From NCBI RefSeq assembly GCF_001434465.1, contig NZ_AZGE01000003.1:32885-96884 (forward strand): a stretch of 64,000 nucleotides of DNA, given 5' to 3'. Under the pieces are notes generated by a model. The model saw only the letters and a program-made list of their open reading frames with translations. It was not told the DNA's origin and did no database searches. Numbering within the stretch: the first letter of the stretch is position 1; each line of letters starts with the position of its first letter. The position numbers and the translations under genes were made by a program. Shown here piece by piece: positions 54,274-62,289 of this stretch. Source of the DNA: Limosilactobacillus oris DSM 4864 (GTDB lineage Bacteria > Bacillota > Bacilli > Lactobacillales > Lactobacillaceae).

Positions 54274-54319
54274 TAAATGGCTCCCGTTACCGTTTCTTAT
54301 AGGTGAGGGGGCTTTTTGG

Positions 54320-55297
54320 ATGATTGGATTTGAAAAAGAAATTGCAGTGGCGATTGGTCGGCGAGCGGCTGACTTGTATATCTTGCCATATAAAAAGTAT
54401 TACCGGCTGCTGATTAACTGCCAGGGACAATTAAGGGTAGTTAAGGAAGTTGCGCCTGACTATGGTCAGCGGCTGATCTCTTATTTAAAGTACCAGGCGG
54501 ACATGGCGGTTAGTGAACACCGGCGGCCGCAGTTAGGAGCGATGGAATGGCACCACGGGCCGGAAATTATTAACTTGCGGCTCTCGAGCGTCGGCGACTA
54601 CCAGGGGCGCGAGTCCTTAGTAGTGCGTTTTATCTATCATTTCAGCGCTAGCAATTACCACTTGCTCTTCCCAGATCAGTGGCAGGAGTTAAAAGACCTG
54701 TTAAAGCAACGGGGGCTGGTCTTGTTTGCGGGACCCATGGGGTCTGGCAAGACCACCACAATGTATCAATTGGCCCGGCAGGTGGCTGACCAGCAGGTAG
54801 TCATGGCAATTGAGGATCCGGTGGAAATTGATGAGCCATCCTTTGTCCAACTCCAGGTCAATGAACTGGCCGGGATGAATTACCAACAATTGCTCCGGCT
54901 AGGTCTTCGCCACCGACCGGACGTTTTTATTATCGGTGAAATTCGCGACCCAGAGACAGCCCAGATGACCGTCCAGGCTGCTTTGAGCGGTCACCTCGTG
55001 CTGGGGACTGTTCACGCGCAGAATGTCTTTGGGGTAGTAGCGCGGCTGGAGCAGCTGGGGGTTGCACCTTTTTATCTGGAGCAGGTTTTAACGGGAGTTT
55101 TTTATCAGCGACTCTTACCGTGTCAAGACGGGAAGCAGGCGGTCCTGTTCGATTCCTTACGGGGAGCGGACTTGCAGGCTGCGTTAGTAAATCATAAGAA
55201 ACGGGGGATGACAGATGACTGGCGGACACGCCTTCAACGGGCTTATGACCAAAAAAAGATTAGTTCTGCGGTTCAAGCGGCGTTTGCGCAGGGTTAG
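54320..55297 (+). CDS. comGA: Competence pilus assembly ATPase ComGA
   Basis: ComGA is the cytoplasmic PilB/GspE-type ATPase that powers the competence pseudopilus for DNA uptake. The 325-residue protein has Walker A GPMGSGKT at residues 138-145, the Asp box VMAIEDPVE, Walker B near IIGEIRDPETA, and the His box GHLVLGTVHAQN. It is short like other Gram-positive ComGA proteins, lacking the large N-terminal domains of PilB. The ATG follows GGTGAGGGGG. It is the first gene of an unbroken comGA-GG series, most likely under the ComX-type sigma at 2.1 kb. Confidence 0.93.
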   Translation: MIGFEKEIAVAIGRRAADLYILPYKKYYRLLINCQGQLRVVKEVAPDYGQRLISYLKYQADMAVSEHRRPQLGAMEWHHGPEIINLRLSSVGDYQGRESLVVRFIYHFSASNYHLLFPDQWQELKDLLKQRGLVLFAGPMGSGKTTTMYQLARQVADQQVVMAIEDPVEIDEPSFVQLQVNELAGMNYQQLLRLGLRHRPDVFIIGEIRDPETAQMTVQAALSGHLVLGTVHAQNVFGVVARLEQLGVAPFYLEQVLTGVFYQRLLPCQDGKQAVLFDSLRGADLQAALVNHKKRGMTDDWRTRLQRAYDQKKISSAVQAAFAQG

Positions 55298-56294
55298 TTT
55301 TAACCAGGCGGCACAGGCAAAATGGTTTTTACTAATGGGGGACCTGCTAAAGGTCGGCTTTTCCTTGCAGCGCGCCCTGGCGTTTACGACCGTGGTGATG
55401 AAGCGGCAGCGGTTGGCGTTAGTAATGGTTAACCAACGCTTGATGGAGGGGAAGTCGTTTGCGGATAGCATGCAACCCTTCGTGGGGGCGGACCTTTATT
55501 ATCAGTTGCTGTTAGCGGAGAAACACGGTGAACTTAGCCACATTTTAACTGAAATCGGGACGCTTTTGCTAACAAAGCAGCGTCAGCGGCAGAAACTTCA
55601 CAGACTGTTGCAGTACCCGCTCCTGTTGCTCTTTTTACTCGGTGCCTTAATGGTGGGGCTAAGCGTCTACGTTTTTCCCGAGTTAAGCAGCTGGCAAACC
55701 GGGACCGCGGGAATCAAGTGGGACCGGCTGAAAGAAACCGGTATTTTTTTACTGATTTTTGTCCTCCTTGCAGCCTTGGGGTGGAGTGTTCGCACTGGCT
55801 GCCGGTGGCATCATTTCAATGCTGATCAACGGGCGGCCTGGCTGTGTGGGTTGCCGGTAGTCGGGCGCTGCTATTGCCTGTACTATGGTTATTATTTATC
55901 CACTACTTTAGCGACCCTCTTGCAGTGCGGAATGTCATTAAAAGAAATTTTAGCCGTTGTGAACCAGTTTGCGCCCCGGTCCCTGCTTTATTGCCTTGGT
56001 CAGCTTCTCCAAAGCCAGCTGGCTGCCGGTGGCGATGTTAAGGGCTTAGTCAACAGTCGTCCGTATTTACCGAATGAGTTAGTGATTTTAGCAGACAAGG
56101 GAACGACAATAGACCAGCTTGGGACTGATTTGATGGCCTTAGGCAAGATTCAGTTTCAACGGTTGCTAGCCCAGCTAGAAGAATTACTGAGTTTTGTTCA
56201 GCCAGTTATTTTTATCGTCATTGCGGTAGTAATTGTGGTCCTGTACCTGAGTATTTTGCTGCCAATCTACCAGTCCATTCAGGGGGTGTACTAA
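55215..56294 (+). CDS. comGB: Competence type II secretion/pilus membrane protein ComGB
   Basis: The PilC/GspF-type membrane platform of the competence pseudopilus. The protein (359 residues from ATG 55215) has a cytoplasmic Arg-rich start, three strongly hydrophobic segments (about 130-155, 170-195 and 330-355), and the GspF-like repeats LMGDLLKVGFSLQRALAF and LATLLQCGMSLKEIL. ATG 55215 has GGGGG in front but overlaps comGA by 83 nt; ATG 55245 (349 residues) is the alternative and gives a more usual overlap. Its stop overlaps the comGC start. Confidence 0.9.
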   Translation: MTGGHAFNGLMTKKRLVLRFKRRLRRVSFNQAAQAKWFLLMGDLLKVGFSLQRALAFTTVVMKRQRLALVMVNQRLMEGKSFADSMQPFVGADLYYQLLLAEKHGELSHILTEIGTLLLTKQRQRQKLHRLLQYPLLLLFLLGALMVGLSVYVFPELSSWQTGTAGIKWDRLKETGIFLLIFVLLAALGWSVRTGCRWHHFNADQRAAWLCGLPVVGRCYCLYYGYYLSTTLATLLQCGMSLKEILAVVNQFAPRSLLYCLGQLLQSQLAAGGDVKGLVNSRPYLPNELVILADKGTTIDQLGTDLMALGKIQFQRLLAQLEELLSFVQPVIFIVIAVVIVVLYLSILLPIYQSIQGVY

Positions 56295-56608
56295 TGAAAA
56301 AAGTCTTCAAACGGCGGCGGTCCGGCTTCACCTTACTAGAAATGTCCATAGTGCTCTTTATTATTAGTTTGCTGATTTTAATCGTGCTGCCAAACTTAGC
56401 CCAGCAGCGTCGTCATGCTAATCGCGTACATGGTGATGCAATGGTTGCCGTTGTTCAAACCCAAATTGATGCCTATGAGAACGAACACGGTACGAACCGG
56501 GTCAGCTATGCCCAACTCCAGGCGGATGACTACCTGACCAAGGCCCAGGTTGCTCGCGCCCAGCGGGAGCAGATCGTCATTGCTAATGGGAAAGCATACC
56601 GACGATGA
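56294..56608 (+). CDS. comGC: Major competence pseudopilin ComGC
   Basis: The major pilin-like subunit of the DNA-uptake pseudopilus, processed by the prepilin peptidase ComC (not in the window). The 104-residue precursor has a short basic leader and the prepilin site G-FTLLEMSIVLFII, with cleavage after the Gly at about residue 11 and Glu at mature position 5. An alpha-helical spine and a small globular part (YENEHGTNRVSYAQL) follow. It overlaps comGB by 1 nt and comGD by 4 nt. Confidence 0.94.
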   Translation: MKKVFKRRRSGFTLLEMSIVLFIISLLILIVLPNLAQQRRHANRVHGDAMVAVVQTQIDAYENEHGTNRVSYAQLQADDYLTKAQVARAQREQIVIANGKAYRR

Positions 56609-57048
56609 GCAGAGCCAAAGCGTTTACGATGCTTGAGATGGTCATTGCCTTAGCACTTGTTACGGTAATCCTGCTCTTTACCGGTCCACTGGTTAGTCAC
56701 AGCCATGAACAGGTGGTTGAGCAGCGATTTTGGCAGAGCTTTCGCCAGCAATGGCATTTGGCACAGACACGGGCTCAGCTCAAGCGTCAGCCAACTACGA
56801 TCACTTATTCTGCGGATACCAATGCGGTGGTTTTTACCAGCTGGCAAAATCGCACCACGATAGCGGTTCCGGCAACCATGCGGGTCGAGCGCTTTTCGCC
56901 GATTGAAATGCAGGCGGATGGCTACGTAAAGCCCGCAACCCAGCGGTTTTATTCGCGGAGTGGGCGGTGTCGCTACCGCCTGGTAATTCAGATGGCACGG
57001 GGGGAATATGATGTTAAAAAAGACGAGGGCATTCGTGATGACGGATAG
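56605..57048 (+). CDS. comGD: Minor competence pseudopilin ComGD
   Basis: A 147-residue minor pseudopilin with a prepilin-like N-terminus (MSRAKAFTMLEMVIALALVTVILLF). The residue before Phe is Ala rather than Gly, a common variation in ComGD proteins, and the Glu at mature position 5 is kept. The hydrophobic helix is followed by a soluble region (QQWHLAQTRAQLKRQPTTI). Overlaps with comGC and comGE show translational coupling. Processing by ComC is assumed. Confidence 0.88.
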   Translation: MSRAKAFTMLEMVIALALVTVILLFTGPLVSHSHEQVVEQRFWQSFRQQWHLAQTRAQLKRQPTTITYSADTNAVVFTSWQNRTTIAVPATMRVERFSPIEMQADGYVKPATQRFYSRSGRCRYRLVIQMARGEYDVKKDEGIRDDG

Positions 57049-57292
57049 CATTTTAGCGCTCCTAATCATTAGTATTGGTTTGGGATCGTTAGCAGTCTGC
57101 CAAGTCCAGTTGCATTATCAACAACGGCAGCATTTAATTAAGCTGACTGCGGCCCGGTTACTAAAAGAGGCTAGTGATGGTTACCGAATTCAGCATCGCC
57201 AGACGGTCATTAACCGGGCTAACTATCACGCGGTCGCGGACTCTAATCAGGCCGCGGTGTGGTATCAGGGACGGTTGGTGATTCGACTATGA
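57008..57292 (+). CDS. comGE: Minor competence pseudopilin ComGE
   Basis: A 94-residue protein in the comGE position with a pilin-like hydrophobic helix (DSILALLIISIGLGSLAV) after a short basic leader (LKKTRAFVM). The classical FTLxE site is degenerate (FVMTDS). Identification rests on position, size and topology more than on sequence. GGGGGGAAT precedes the tandem ATG codons at 57008 and 57011. It overlaps comGD by 41 nt and comGF by 4 nt. Confidence 0.78.
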   Translation: MMLKKTRAFVMTDSILALLIISIGLGSLAVCQVQLHYQQRQHLIKLTAARLLKEASDGYRIQHRQTVINRANYHAVADSNQAAVWYQGRLVIRL

Positions 57293-57717
57293 AACGGTCG
57301 GCTTTCACGTTAGTTGAATGTATTGGGGCCTTGCTGGTGACCAGCTTGGTGGTGGTGTTAACGGGCTATGCCTTAACCGCGATTCGAACGACAAGTCGGC
57401 CATCTTTGGACCGTGCTACGGACTGGATAATTTGTCTCCAAGAGCTGGAATCGCCAGACCACCGGTTCGCCCTCAAACGGACTGAGCGTTACCAGCTTGA
57501 ACTGTACGACTTGAACCAGCGGCGAATTTATGAACTATGCTTGCGGGATCGTTTGTATCTCCGCGCGCCTAATGGTGGCTATATGCCAATCTTTAGTAAT
57601 ATTAGGGGCGAACAGAGTGCCTTTAAGCGGTTAGATAGTCAGCGGGTTCATGTTACTGTCGTGCGAACCAATGGTCAAAAATTAGAAGGGGTTGTCTGCT
57701 TTGAAAAGGATCGGTAA
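57289..57717 (+). CDS. comGF: Minor competence pseudopilin ComGF
   Basis: A 142-residue ComGF with N-terminus MKRSAFTLVECIGALLVTSLVVVL, a prepilin-like FTLVE site preceded by Ala. A family-typical soluble domain follows (DWIICLQELESPDHRFALKR, then YELCLRDRLYLRAPNGGYMPIFSNI). I use ATG 57289, which overlaps comGE by 4 nt, since the upstream frame extension (from 57259) lacks a site. It is part of the minor pilin tip complex. Confidence 0.88.
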   Translation: MKRSAFTLVECIGALLVTSLVVVLTGYALTAIRTTSRPSLDRATDWIICLQELESPDHRFALKRTERYQLELYDLNQRRIYELCLRDRLYLRAPNGGYMPIFSNIRGEQSAFKRLDSQRVHVTVVRTNGQKLEGVVCFEKDR

Positions 57718-57886
57718 CCGTCACCAGGGCTACGTTATGATTACCAGCCTAGTGGTACTTAGCTGCATTTGTATAACACTAATTTTTCAGTACCACTATT
57801 ATGCGACTCAGTATCAATTGGAGAAGCAGCTGACGGATGAGTTGGTACTCCGGGCACGTCAAAATTTAAGCCAGAAAATCCGGTGA
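57692..57886 (+). CDS. comGG: Probable competence protein ComGG
   Basis: A 64-residue protein in the last comG position. It begins with a basic leader (ALKRIGNRHQGYV), a hydrophobic helix (MITSLVVLSCICITLIFQ), and a polar helical tail. No prepilin Glu is visible, as in other ComGG proteins, which are short and poorly conserved. The TTG at 57692 or the TTG at 57701 could be the start; neither has a good site, so it depends on coupling to comGF, which it overlaps by 26 nt. Confidence 0.68.
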   Translation: MSALKRIGNRHQGYVMITSLVVLSCICITLIFQYHYYATQYQLEKQLTDELVLRARQNLSQKIR

Positions 57887-57972
57887 GTGGAAAGCGTTAT
57901 CTTGAATTTGCAACGGAGAATCGGTAAACTGTTAATGTAATGTTTGTCATTAATTAGGGGGTGACAGGGACA

Positions 57973-58977
57973 TTGCAACAAACACCACAGAAATTGTTTG
58001 AACTCTTTGATCAGGGGACTGAAATCCTGCAAGCGGCTTTGCGGAGTTCGTACCTTGACGCCATGCTGGAAAACGCGGAAAACGTGATTGACGGCCGGGT
58101 GGCGGTTGAAGATGGGGTGCCGGACAAGAAAACGGTTGAGCAGCTCGAAAAGCTCTATCAGGAAATGCACCTGAAAGACGCTTCGGCTGAAACCATTCGT
58201 CAGGTCCTTCAGCTGAGCTTTTTAAAGGTGATTCGCAAGGACGCAATCCAGGCCAACCACCAGATGACGCCAGATACCATTGGCTTTTTAATGGCGTTTT
58301 TGATTGAGAAGATCAGTAAGCTTGATCGGCCTTCCACGATTTTCGACCCCGCCGTCGGAACTGGTAACCTTTTGACGACGATCATCAACCAGCTCCAACA
58401 AGCCAGTGCTGAGCCAATTCATGGCTACGGAATTGATAATGATCCGGCAATGCTGGAAGTGGCAAGCGCTAGTGTAGCCCTTCAAGGATTAGACGTGGAT
58501 CTTTTTCACCAGGATGCGATTAATGCGCTGGATATTCCGGAATGTGACTTGGCGGTGGCGGATTTGCCAATTGGCTATTATCCGCTGGATCAGAATACCA
58601 AAAACTATAAGACCCGGGCTCAAAAGGGTCATTCGTACGTTCATCACCTCTTGATTGAACAAGCGATGAATTACTTGCGGCCGGGTGGCTTTGGTGTGTT
58701 CTTGGTTCCAAGCAACCTCTTCCAAACGAAGGAAGCCCAACCGTTTATCCAGTGGATGCACTCTGTCGGCTACTTACAAGGTTTAATTAACCTTCCAGCA
58801 GAGCTATTTGCCAACCAGAATGCCCAAAAGGCCATCCTGCTCCTGCAACGTCATGGTGGCAAGAGCAAGCAGGCGGTCAAGGTGCTCCTTGGCGAATTTC
58901 CGTCGTTTAAAAAGCCACAGGAGTTCAGTGCCTTTATGCAGGAAATTGACCAGTGGGTCCAGACAAACTTAAATTAA
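57973..58977 (+). CDS. ytxK: Class I SAM-dependent methyltransferase YtxK
   Basis: A 334-residue N6-adenine-type methyltransferase homologue found after comG in most Firmicutes. It has the SAM motif I FDPAVGTGNLLTTI (about 122-135), an acidic motif II (YGIDNDPAMLEVA), and DLPIGYYP at the position of the catalytic NPPY (about 196-203). It therefore lacks the canonical catalytic Asn-Pro-Pro and may not methylate DNA. TTG 57973 has GGGGGTGA at the right distance; GTG 57961 overlaps it. It is followed by ackA, 17 nt downstream. Confidence 0.88.
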   Translation: MQQTPQKLFELFDQGTEILQAALRSSYLDAMLENAENVIDGRVAVEDGVPDKKTVEQLEKLYQEMHLKDASAETIRQVLQLSFLKVIRKDAIQANHQMTPDTIGFLMAFLIEKISKLDRPSTIFDPAVGTGNLLTTIINQLQQASAEPIHGYGIDNDPAMLEVASASVALQGLDVDLFHQDAINALDIPECDLAVADLPIGYYPLDQNTKNYKTRAQKGHSYVHHLLIEQAMNYLRPGGFGVFLVPSNLFQTKEAQPFIQWMHSVGYLQGLINLPAELFANQNAQKAILLLQRHGGKSKQAVKVLLGEFPSFKKPQEFSAFMQEIDQWVQTNLN

Positions 58978-58994
58978 TAAAAGGAGACAGTTTT

Positions 58995-60191
58995 ATGTCA
59001 AAATCAATTGCAGTTAATGCCGGAAGCTCAACATTAAAGTTTAAGCTCTTTGATATGCCTAGTGAGGAAGTAGTTGCTGAGGGAACCATCGAGCGAATTG
59101 GAGAAAAGATGGGTCATGCTAAGATCAAGTACGCTGGTCAAAAGCACGAGGACGACCAACCATTTGCTGACCACGGGGCCGCAATCAAGTACCTGCTCGA
59201 TCAGCTGATTGCTTTGGGAATTGTTAAGAACTACGATGAGATTACCGCCGTGGGTCACCGGGTAGTTGCCGGTGGTGAATACTTTAAGGATTCTGCCATT
59301 ATTGACGACGACGTAATTGCAAAAATTGATTCTTTAGCAGAATATGCCCCACTGCATGATCCGGCTGAATTGATGGGAATTAAGGCTTTCCGGAAGGCAT
59401 TACCAAACGCATTCGCAATTGCTGTTTTTGATACATCATTCCACGCGGAAATGCCGAAGAAGAACGCGCTTTACAGCATCCCTTACGAATGGTATGAAAA
59501 GTACGGTGCCCGGAAGTACGGTGCCCATGGTACTAGCCACCGCTATGTTGCTGCCCAAGCTGCGAAGATGCTGAAGAAGCCATTGGAAGATCTCAAGCTG
59601 ATTACGATGCACATTGGTGCTGGTGCTTCTATCACGGCCGTTAAGAATGGGAAGTCCTTTGATACTTCAATGGGCTTTACGCCGCTGGCCGGGATTACAA
59701 TGGCAACCCGTTCCGGGGATGTTGACCCTTCACTGGTTGCTTTTGTTGAAGAAAAGGCCGGGCTATCCTCCGATGAAATGATTGATGCCTTGAACCACAA
59801 GTCTGGGTTACTGGGAATTTCAGAATTATCACCGGACATGCGGGACATCCTTGCCGCTGCTGATAAGGGAAATGAAAAGGCACAATTAGCGTTGGATATT
59901 TACGTCAACCGGATCAAGCGGTACATTGGTGCGTACATCGCCGAAATGGACGGAGTGGACGCCATTGTCTTCACCGCTGGTGTTGGTGAAAACAGTGCCC
60001 CAGTTCGGAAACTGGTTACTGACAACCTGGACTGCTTCGGCATCAAGATTGACCAGGAAAAGAACCAATGCCATGGTGTTGAACGGGATTTGTCGGCTGC
60101 CGATGCTAAGGTGAAAACCCTGTTGATCCCAACTAACGAAGAATTAATGATTGTTCGCGATATCGAACGCTTGAAAAAAGAAGCTAACTAG
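58995..60191 (+). CDS. ackA: Acetate kinase
   Basis: AckA converts acetyl phosphate plus ADP to acetate plus ATP, the energy-yielding end of the phosphoketolase pathway. The 398-residue protein has the start VNAGSSTLKFKLFD, GHRVVAGGEYF (about 87-97), the catalytic Asp/Arg region FDTSFHAEMP (about 148-157), the HGTSHRY motif near 180-186, IGAGASITAV and GVGENSA. I use ATG 58995 behind AAAAGGAGA; the frame is open a little upstream inside ytxK. The ytxK-ackA order after comG is standard. The 60246 terminator closes it. Confidence 0.97.
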   Translation: MSKSIAVNAGSSTLKFKLFDMPSEEVVAEGTIERIGEKMGHAKIKYAGQKHEDDQPFADHGAAIKYLLDQLIALGIVKNYDEITAVGHRVVAGGEYFKDSAIIDDDVIAKIDSLAEYAPLHDPAELMGIKAFRKALPNAFAIAVFDTSFHAEMPKKNALYSIPYEWYEKYGARKYGAHGTSHRYVAAQAAKMLKKPLEDLKLITMHIGAGASITAVKNGKSFDTSMGFTPLAGITMATRSGDVDPSLVAFVEEKAGLSSDEMIDALNHKSGLLGISELSPDMRDILAAADKGNEKAQLALDIYVNRIKRYIGAYIAEMDGVDAIVFTAGVGENSAPVRKLVTDNLDCFGIKIDQEKNQCHGVERDLSAADAKVKTLLIPTNEELMIVRDIERLKKEAN

Positions 60192-60245
60192 GCTTAAACT
60201 ATGACCGGGAATTTACCGGCTATACGAAAATGTTAATTAAAATGG

Positions 60246-60283
60246 AGGCTGGGAAGAAACGAACCGTTTTTCCCAGCCTTTTG
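60246..60283 (+). terminator. Terminator after ackA
   Basis: AGGCTGGGAA (60246-60255) pairs with TTCCCAGCCT (60270-60279), followed by TTTG. Confidence 0.9.
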
Positions 60284-60303
60284 TCTAATTTAGGGGTGGT
60301 TTG

Positions 60304-60912
60304 ATGCAATTTGTAACAGCTGACACGCATTTCTTTCACAGTGAGCTTCTGGGCGTGGATAAGTTTGCGCCGCGGCCATTTCCAGATGTTGCGACAATGA
60401 ACCAAACAATTATTGATAACTGGAATGCTAAGGTTGGTGAGCACAATATTGTTTACCACCTTGGTGATATCGCCCTCTATTTTACCAAGCCGCCGCGGAA
60501 GGCGTACGAAGCAATTGCCGACGTGCTAGGACAACTTCATGGGCGGTTAGTGCTGGTGAAAGGCAACCACGATAGCCGGGCCCTGTTCAAGTACCTGGCC
60601 GCGCATAATTTTATGGTTGACGGTCACCCTAAGTATGAATTTCATGATGTGGGGGTACTTTTAAAGTACAACCACCGGCAGTACTACTTGACTCACTACC
60701 CAATGATGTTGGGAATTGCGCCGCAAATTATTAACCTGCATGGGCATATTCACCACTATGCGGTGCCAGTAAAGGAAAATATTAATGTGGGAATTGATGC
60801 GCCGGAACTTGATTACCTGAACCCGCGGCCCGCTTTTGGTGCTCCCGTAAACTTTGCCGAAATTGAACAAATGATTGTCGCCAAGGCAGCCGATTTGGAG
60901 AAGCAACGGTGA
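60304..60912 (+). CDS. Metallophosphoesterase of the calcineurin superfamily
   Basis: A 202-residue phosphoesterase with the metal motifs ADTHFFH at residues 6-12, HLGDIA near 53-58, KGNHDS near 82-87, THYPM near 123-127, and GHIHH near 139-143. The THFFH start places it in the YfcE-unlike, UDP-2,3-diacylglucosamine-hydrolase-like small group often annotated as hydrolase or phosphoesterase. The substrate is unknown. ATG 60304 follows AGGGGTGG. It is probably followed by yutD on a separate transcript. Confidence 0.86.
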   Translation: MQFVTADTHFFHSELLGVDKFAPRPFPDVATMNQTIIDNWNAKVGEHNIVYHLGDIALYFTKPPRKAYEAIADVLGQLHGRLVLVKGNHDSRALFKYLAAHNFMVDGHPKYEFHDVGVLLKYNHRQYYLTHYPMMLGIAPQIINLHGHIHHYAVPVKENINVGIDAPELDYLNPRPAFGAPVNFAEIEQMIVAKAADLEKQR

Positions 60913-60964
60913 GCTTTATGGTGTAAGATAGAGGAGTTAAATCAATCCAAAAGAAGGTGACAGG

Positions 60965-61510
60965 GTGAACCGGGCAAAAATTCAAGATTATATTGACCAG
61001 CGGGAAGAGCAACGAGCGGATCTTTATCACTATGAAGCGACGGATGAGAAGCACTTCCAGCTGAATGGGCATGCATATGAGCTCGTGAAGGAGTACCGGC
61101 ACGCCTTTGATGGTGAGGAATTTGCCAAGCGTTTTAGCAATATCCTCAGTAAATATGACTACATTGTTGGTGACTGGGGATATGAACAGTTGCGGTTAAC
61201 GGGCTTCTATGACCGGCAAAATCCGCTTTATAATTCCGAACATGGTGTTGAAACAATTGAGGATTTCCTTTACGAGGATTGTAATTTCGGTTGTGCCTAT
61301 TTTATTGTCCATAATGACAGTGTGCATCTCCCTCGTCAGCACCGGCGACGGAAACGCCACTCACGGGGGCCGGCAATTAAAGAACGGCGGCGGAAAGCTA
61401 ATCAACCAGATGTTAAGCACCGGCGCAACCAGCATGCTAAACGTGTGCGAACGGGAAAACACCAGCAAAAATTTGTGATTCGCTCACGGAAACAAGGAGA
61501 CAAGGATTAG
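60965..61510 (+). CDS. yutD: DUF1027 protein YutD
   Basis: A 181-residue protein of the YutD family (DUF1027), function unknown. The N-terminal 115 residues hold the conserved core (HAYELVKEYRHAFDGEEFAKRFSNILSKYDYIVGDWGYEQLRLTGFY). The last 60 residues are extremely basic (Arg/Lys/His runs), suggesting nucleic-acid or ribosome contact. The GTG start at 60965 follows AGAAGGTGA. It lies 2 nt upstream of the HAD gene yutF, as in other lactobacilli. Confidence 0.88.
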   Translation: MNRAKIQDYIDQREEQRADLYHYEATDEKHFQLNGHAYELVKEYRHAFDGEEFAKRFSNILSKYDYIVGDWGYEQLRLTGFYDRQNPLYNSEHGVETIEDFLYEDCNFGCAYFIVHNDSVHLPRQHRRRKRHSRGPAIKERRRKANQPDVKHRRNQHAKRVRTGKHQQKFVIRSRKQGDKD

Positions 61511-61512
61511 TA

Positions 61513-62289
61513 ATGACCGCTAATTACCAAGCATATTTTATTGACCTCGACGGCACTACCTATAAGGGGAAAAAACGGATTCCAGCCGCGGCCCGGTTTA
61601 TCAAACGGCTCCAGTCGGCCGGGAAGCAAGTGTTATTTGTAACGAACAACAGTACCAGGTCACCCCAATTTGTCGCCGATAACTTAGCCCAAAACCATGC
61701 TATCAACGTGGGCCCTGAAAATATATACACAACGGCACTGGCAGCTGCTGACTACTTAGATCAAATTGCCGGGAAACGACGGTCGGTATACGTAGTGGGG
61801 GAAAGCGGCCTCCGAGAGGCGTTAGCTGCGAAGGGCTTCAAGGACGATGACCAGGATCCGGACTTTGTTGTAGTGGGCTTGGATTCCCATGTTACCTATG
61901 AAAAGCTGGAGAAGGCGGTACTATTGATTCGGGCCGGTGCTAAATTTATTGGCACGAACGCTGATAGCAACCTTCCTAACGAACGGGGGATGGTTCCGGG
62001 AGCGGGCTCACTTGTTAAGTTAGTGGAGTACGCAACCCAACAAAAGCCGCTGATGATTGGCAAACCCGAAAAAATTATTATGGAAATGGCATTAAAACGA
62101 GTTGGTTTAACTACGGCTGACGCGGTGATGGTGGGGGATAACTACCATACCGATATTCAGGCGGCAATTAACGTTGGAATGGACAGCCTGTTAGTTTACA
62201 CGGGCCTTTCCCGTCCAGCTGAAGTTGAACAAGAAGAGATTCAACCGACATATACGGTGGCGACTTTAGATGATTGGCAGATTGACTAG
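61513..62289 (+). CDS. TIGR01457-family HAD phosphatase (YutF/NagD-like)
   Basis: A 258-residue HAD-IIA hydrolase. Motif 1 is FIDLDGTTYKG (about 8-18), motif 2 is VTNNSTRSPQ (about 42-51), the motif 3 Lys is in GKPEKIIMEMAL (about 189-200), and motif 4 is VGDNYHTDI (about 208-216). Relatives are p-nitrophenyl phosphatases acting on sugar or nucleoside phosphates. It belongs to the yutD-yutF-TIGR01906 cluster, and the next gene overlaps it by 20 nt. Confidence 0.92.
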   Translation: MTANYQAYFIDLDGTTYKGKKRIPAAARFIKRLQSAGKQVLFVTNNSTRSPQFVADNLAQNHAINVGPENIYTTALAAADYLDQIAGKRRSVYVVGESGLREALAAKGFKDDDQDPDFVVVGLDSHVTYEKLEKAVLLIRAGAKFIGTNADSNLPNERGMVPGAGSLVKLVEYATQQKPLMIGKPEKIIMEMALKRVGLTTADAVMVGDNYHTDIQAAINVGMDSLLVYTGLSRPAEVEQEEIQPTYTVATLDDWQID

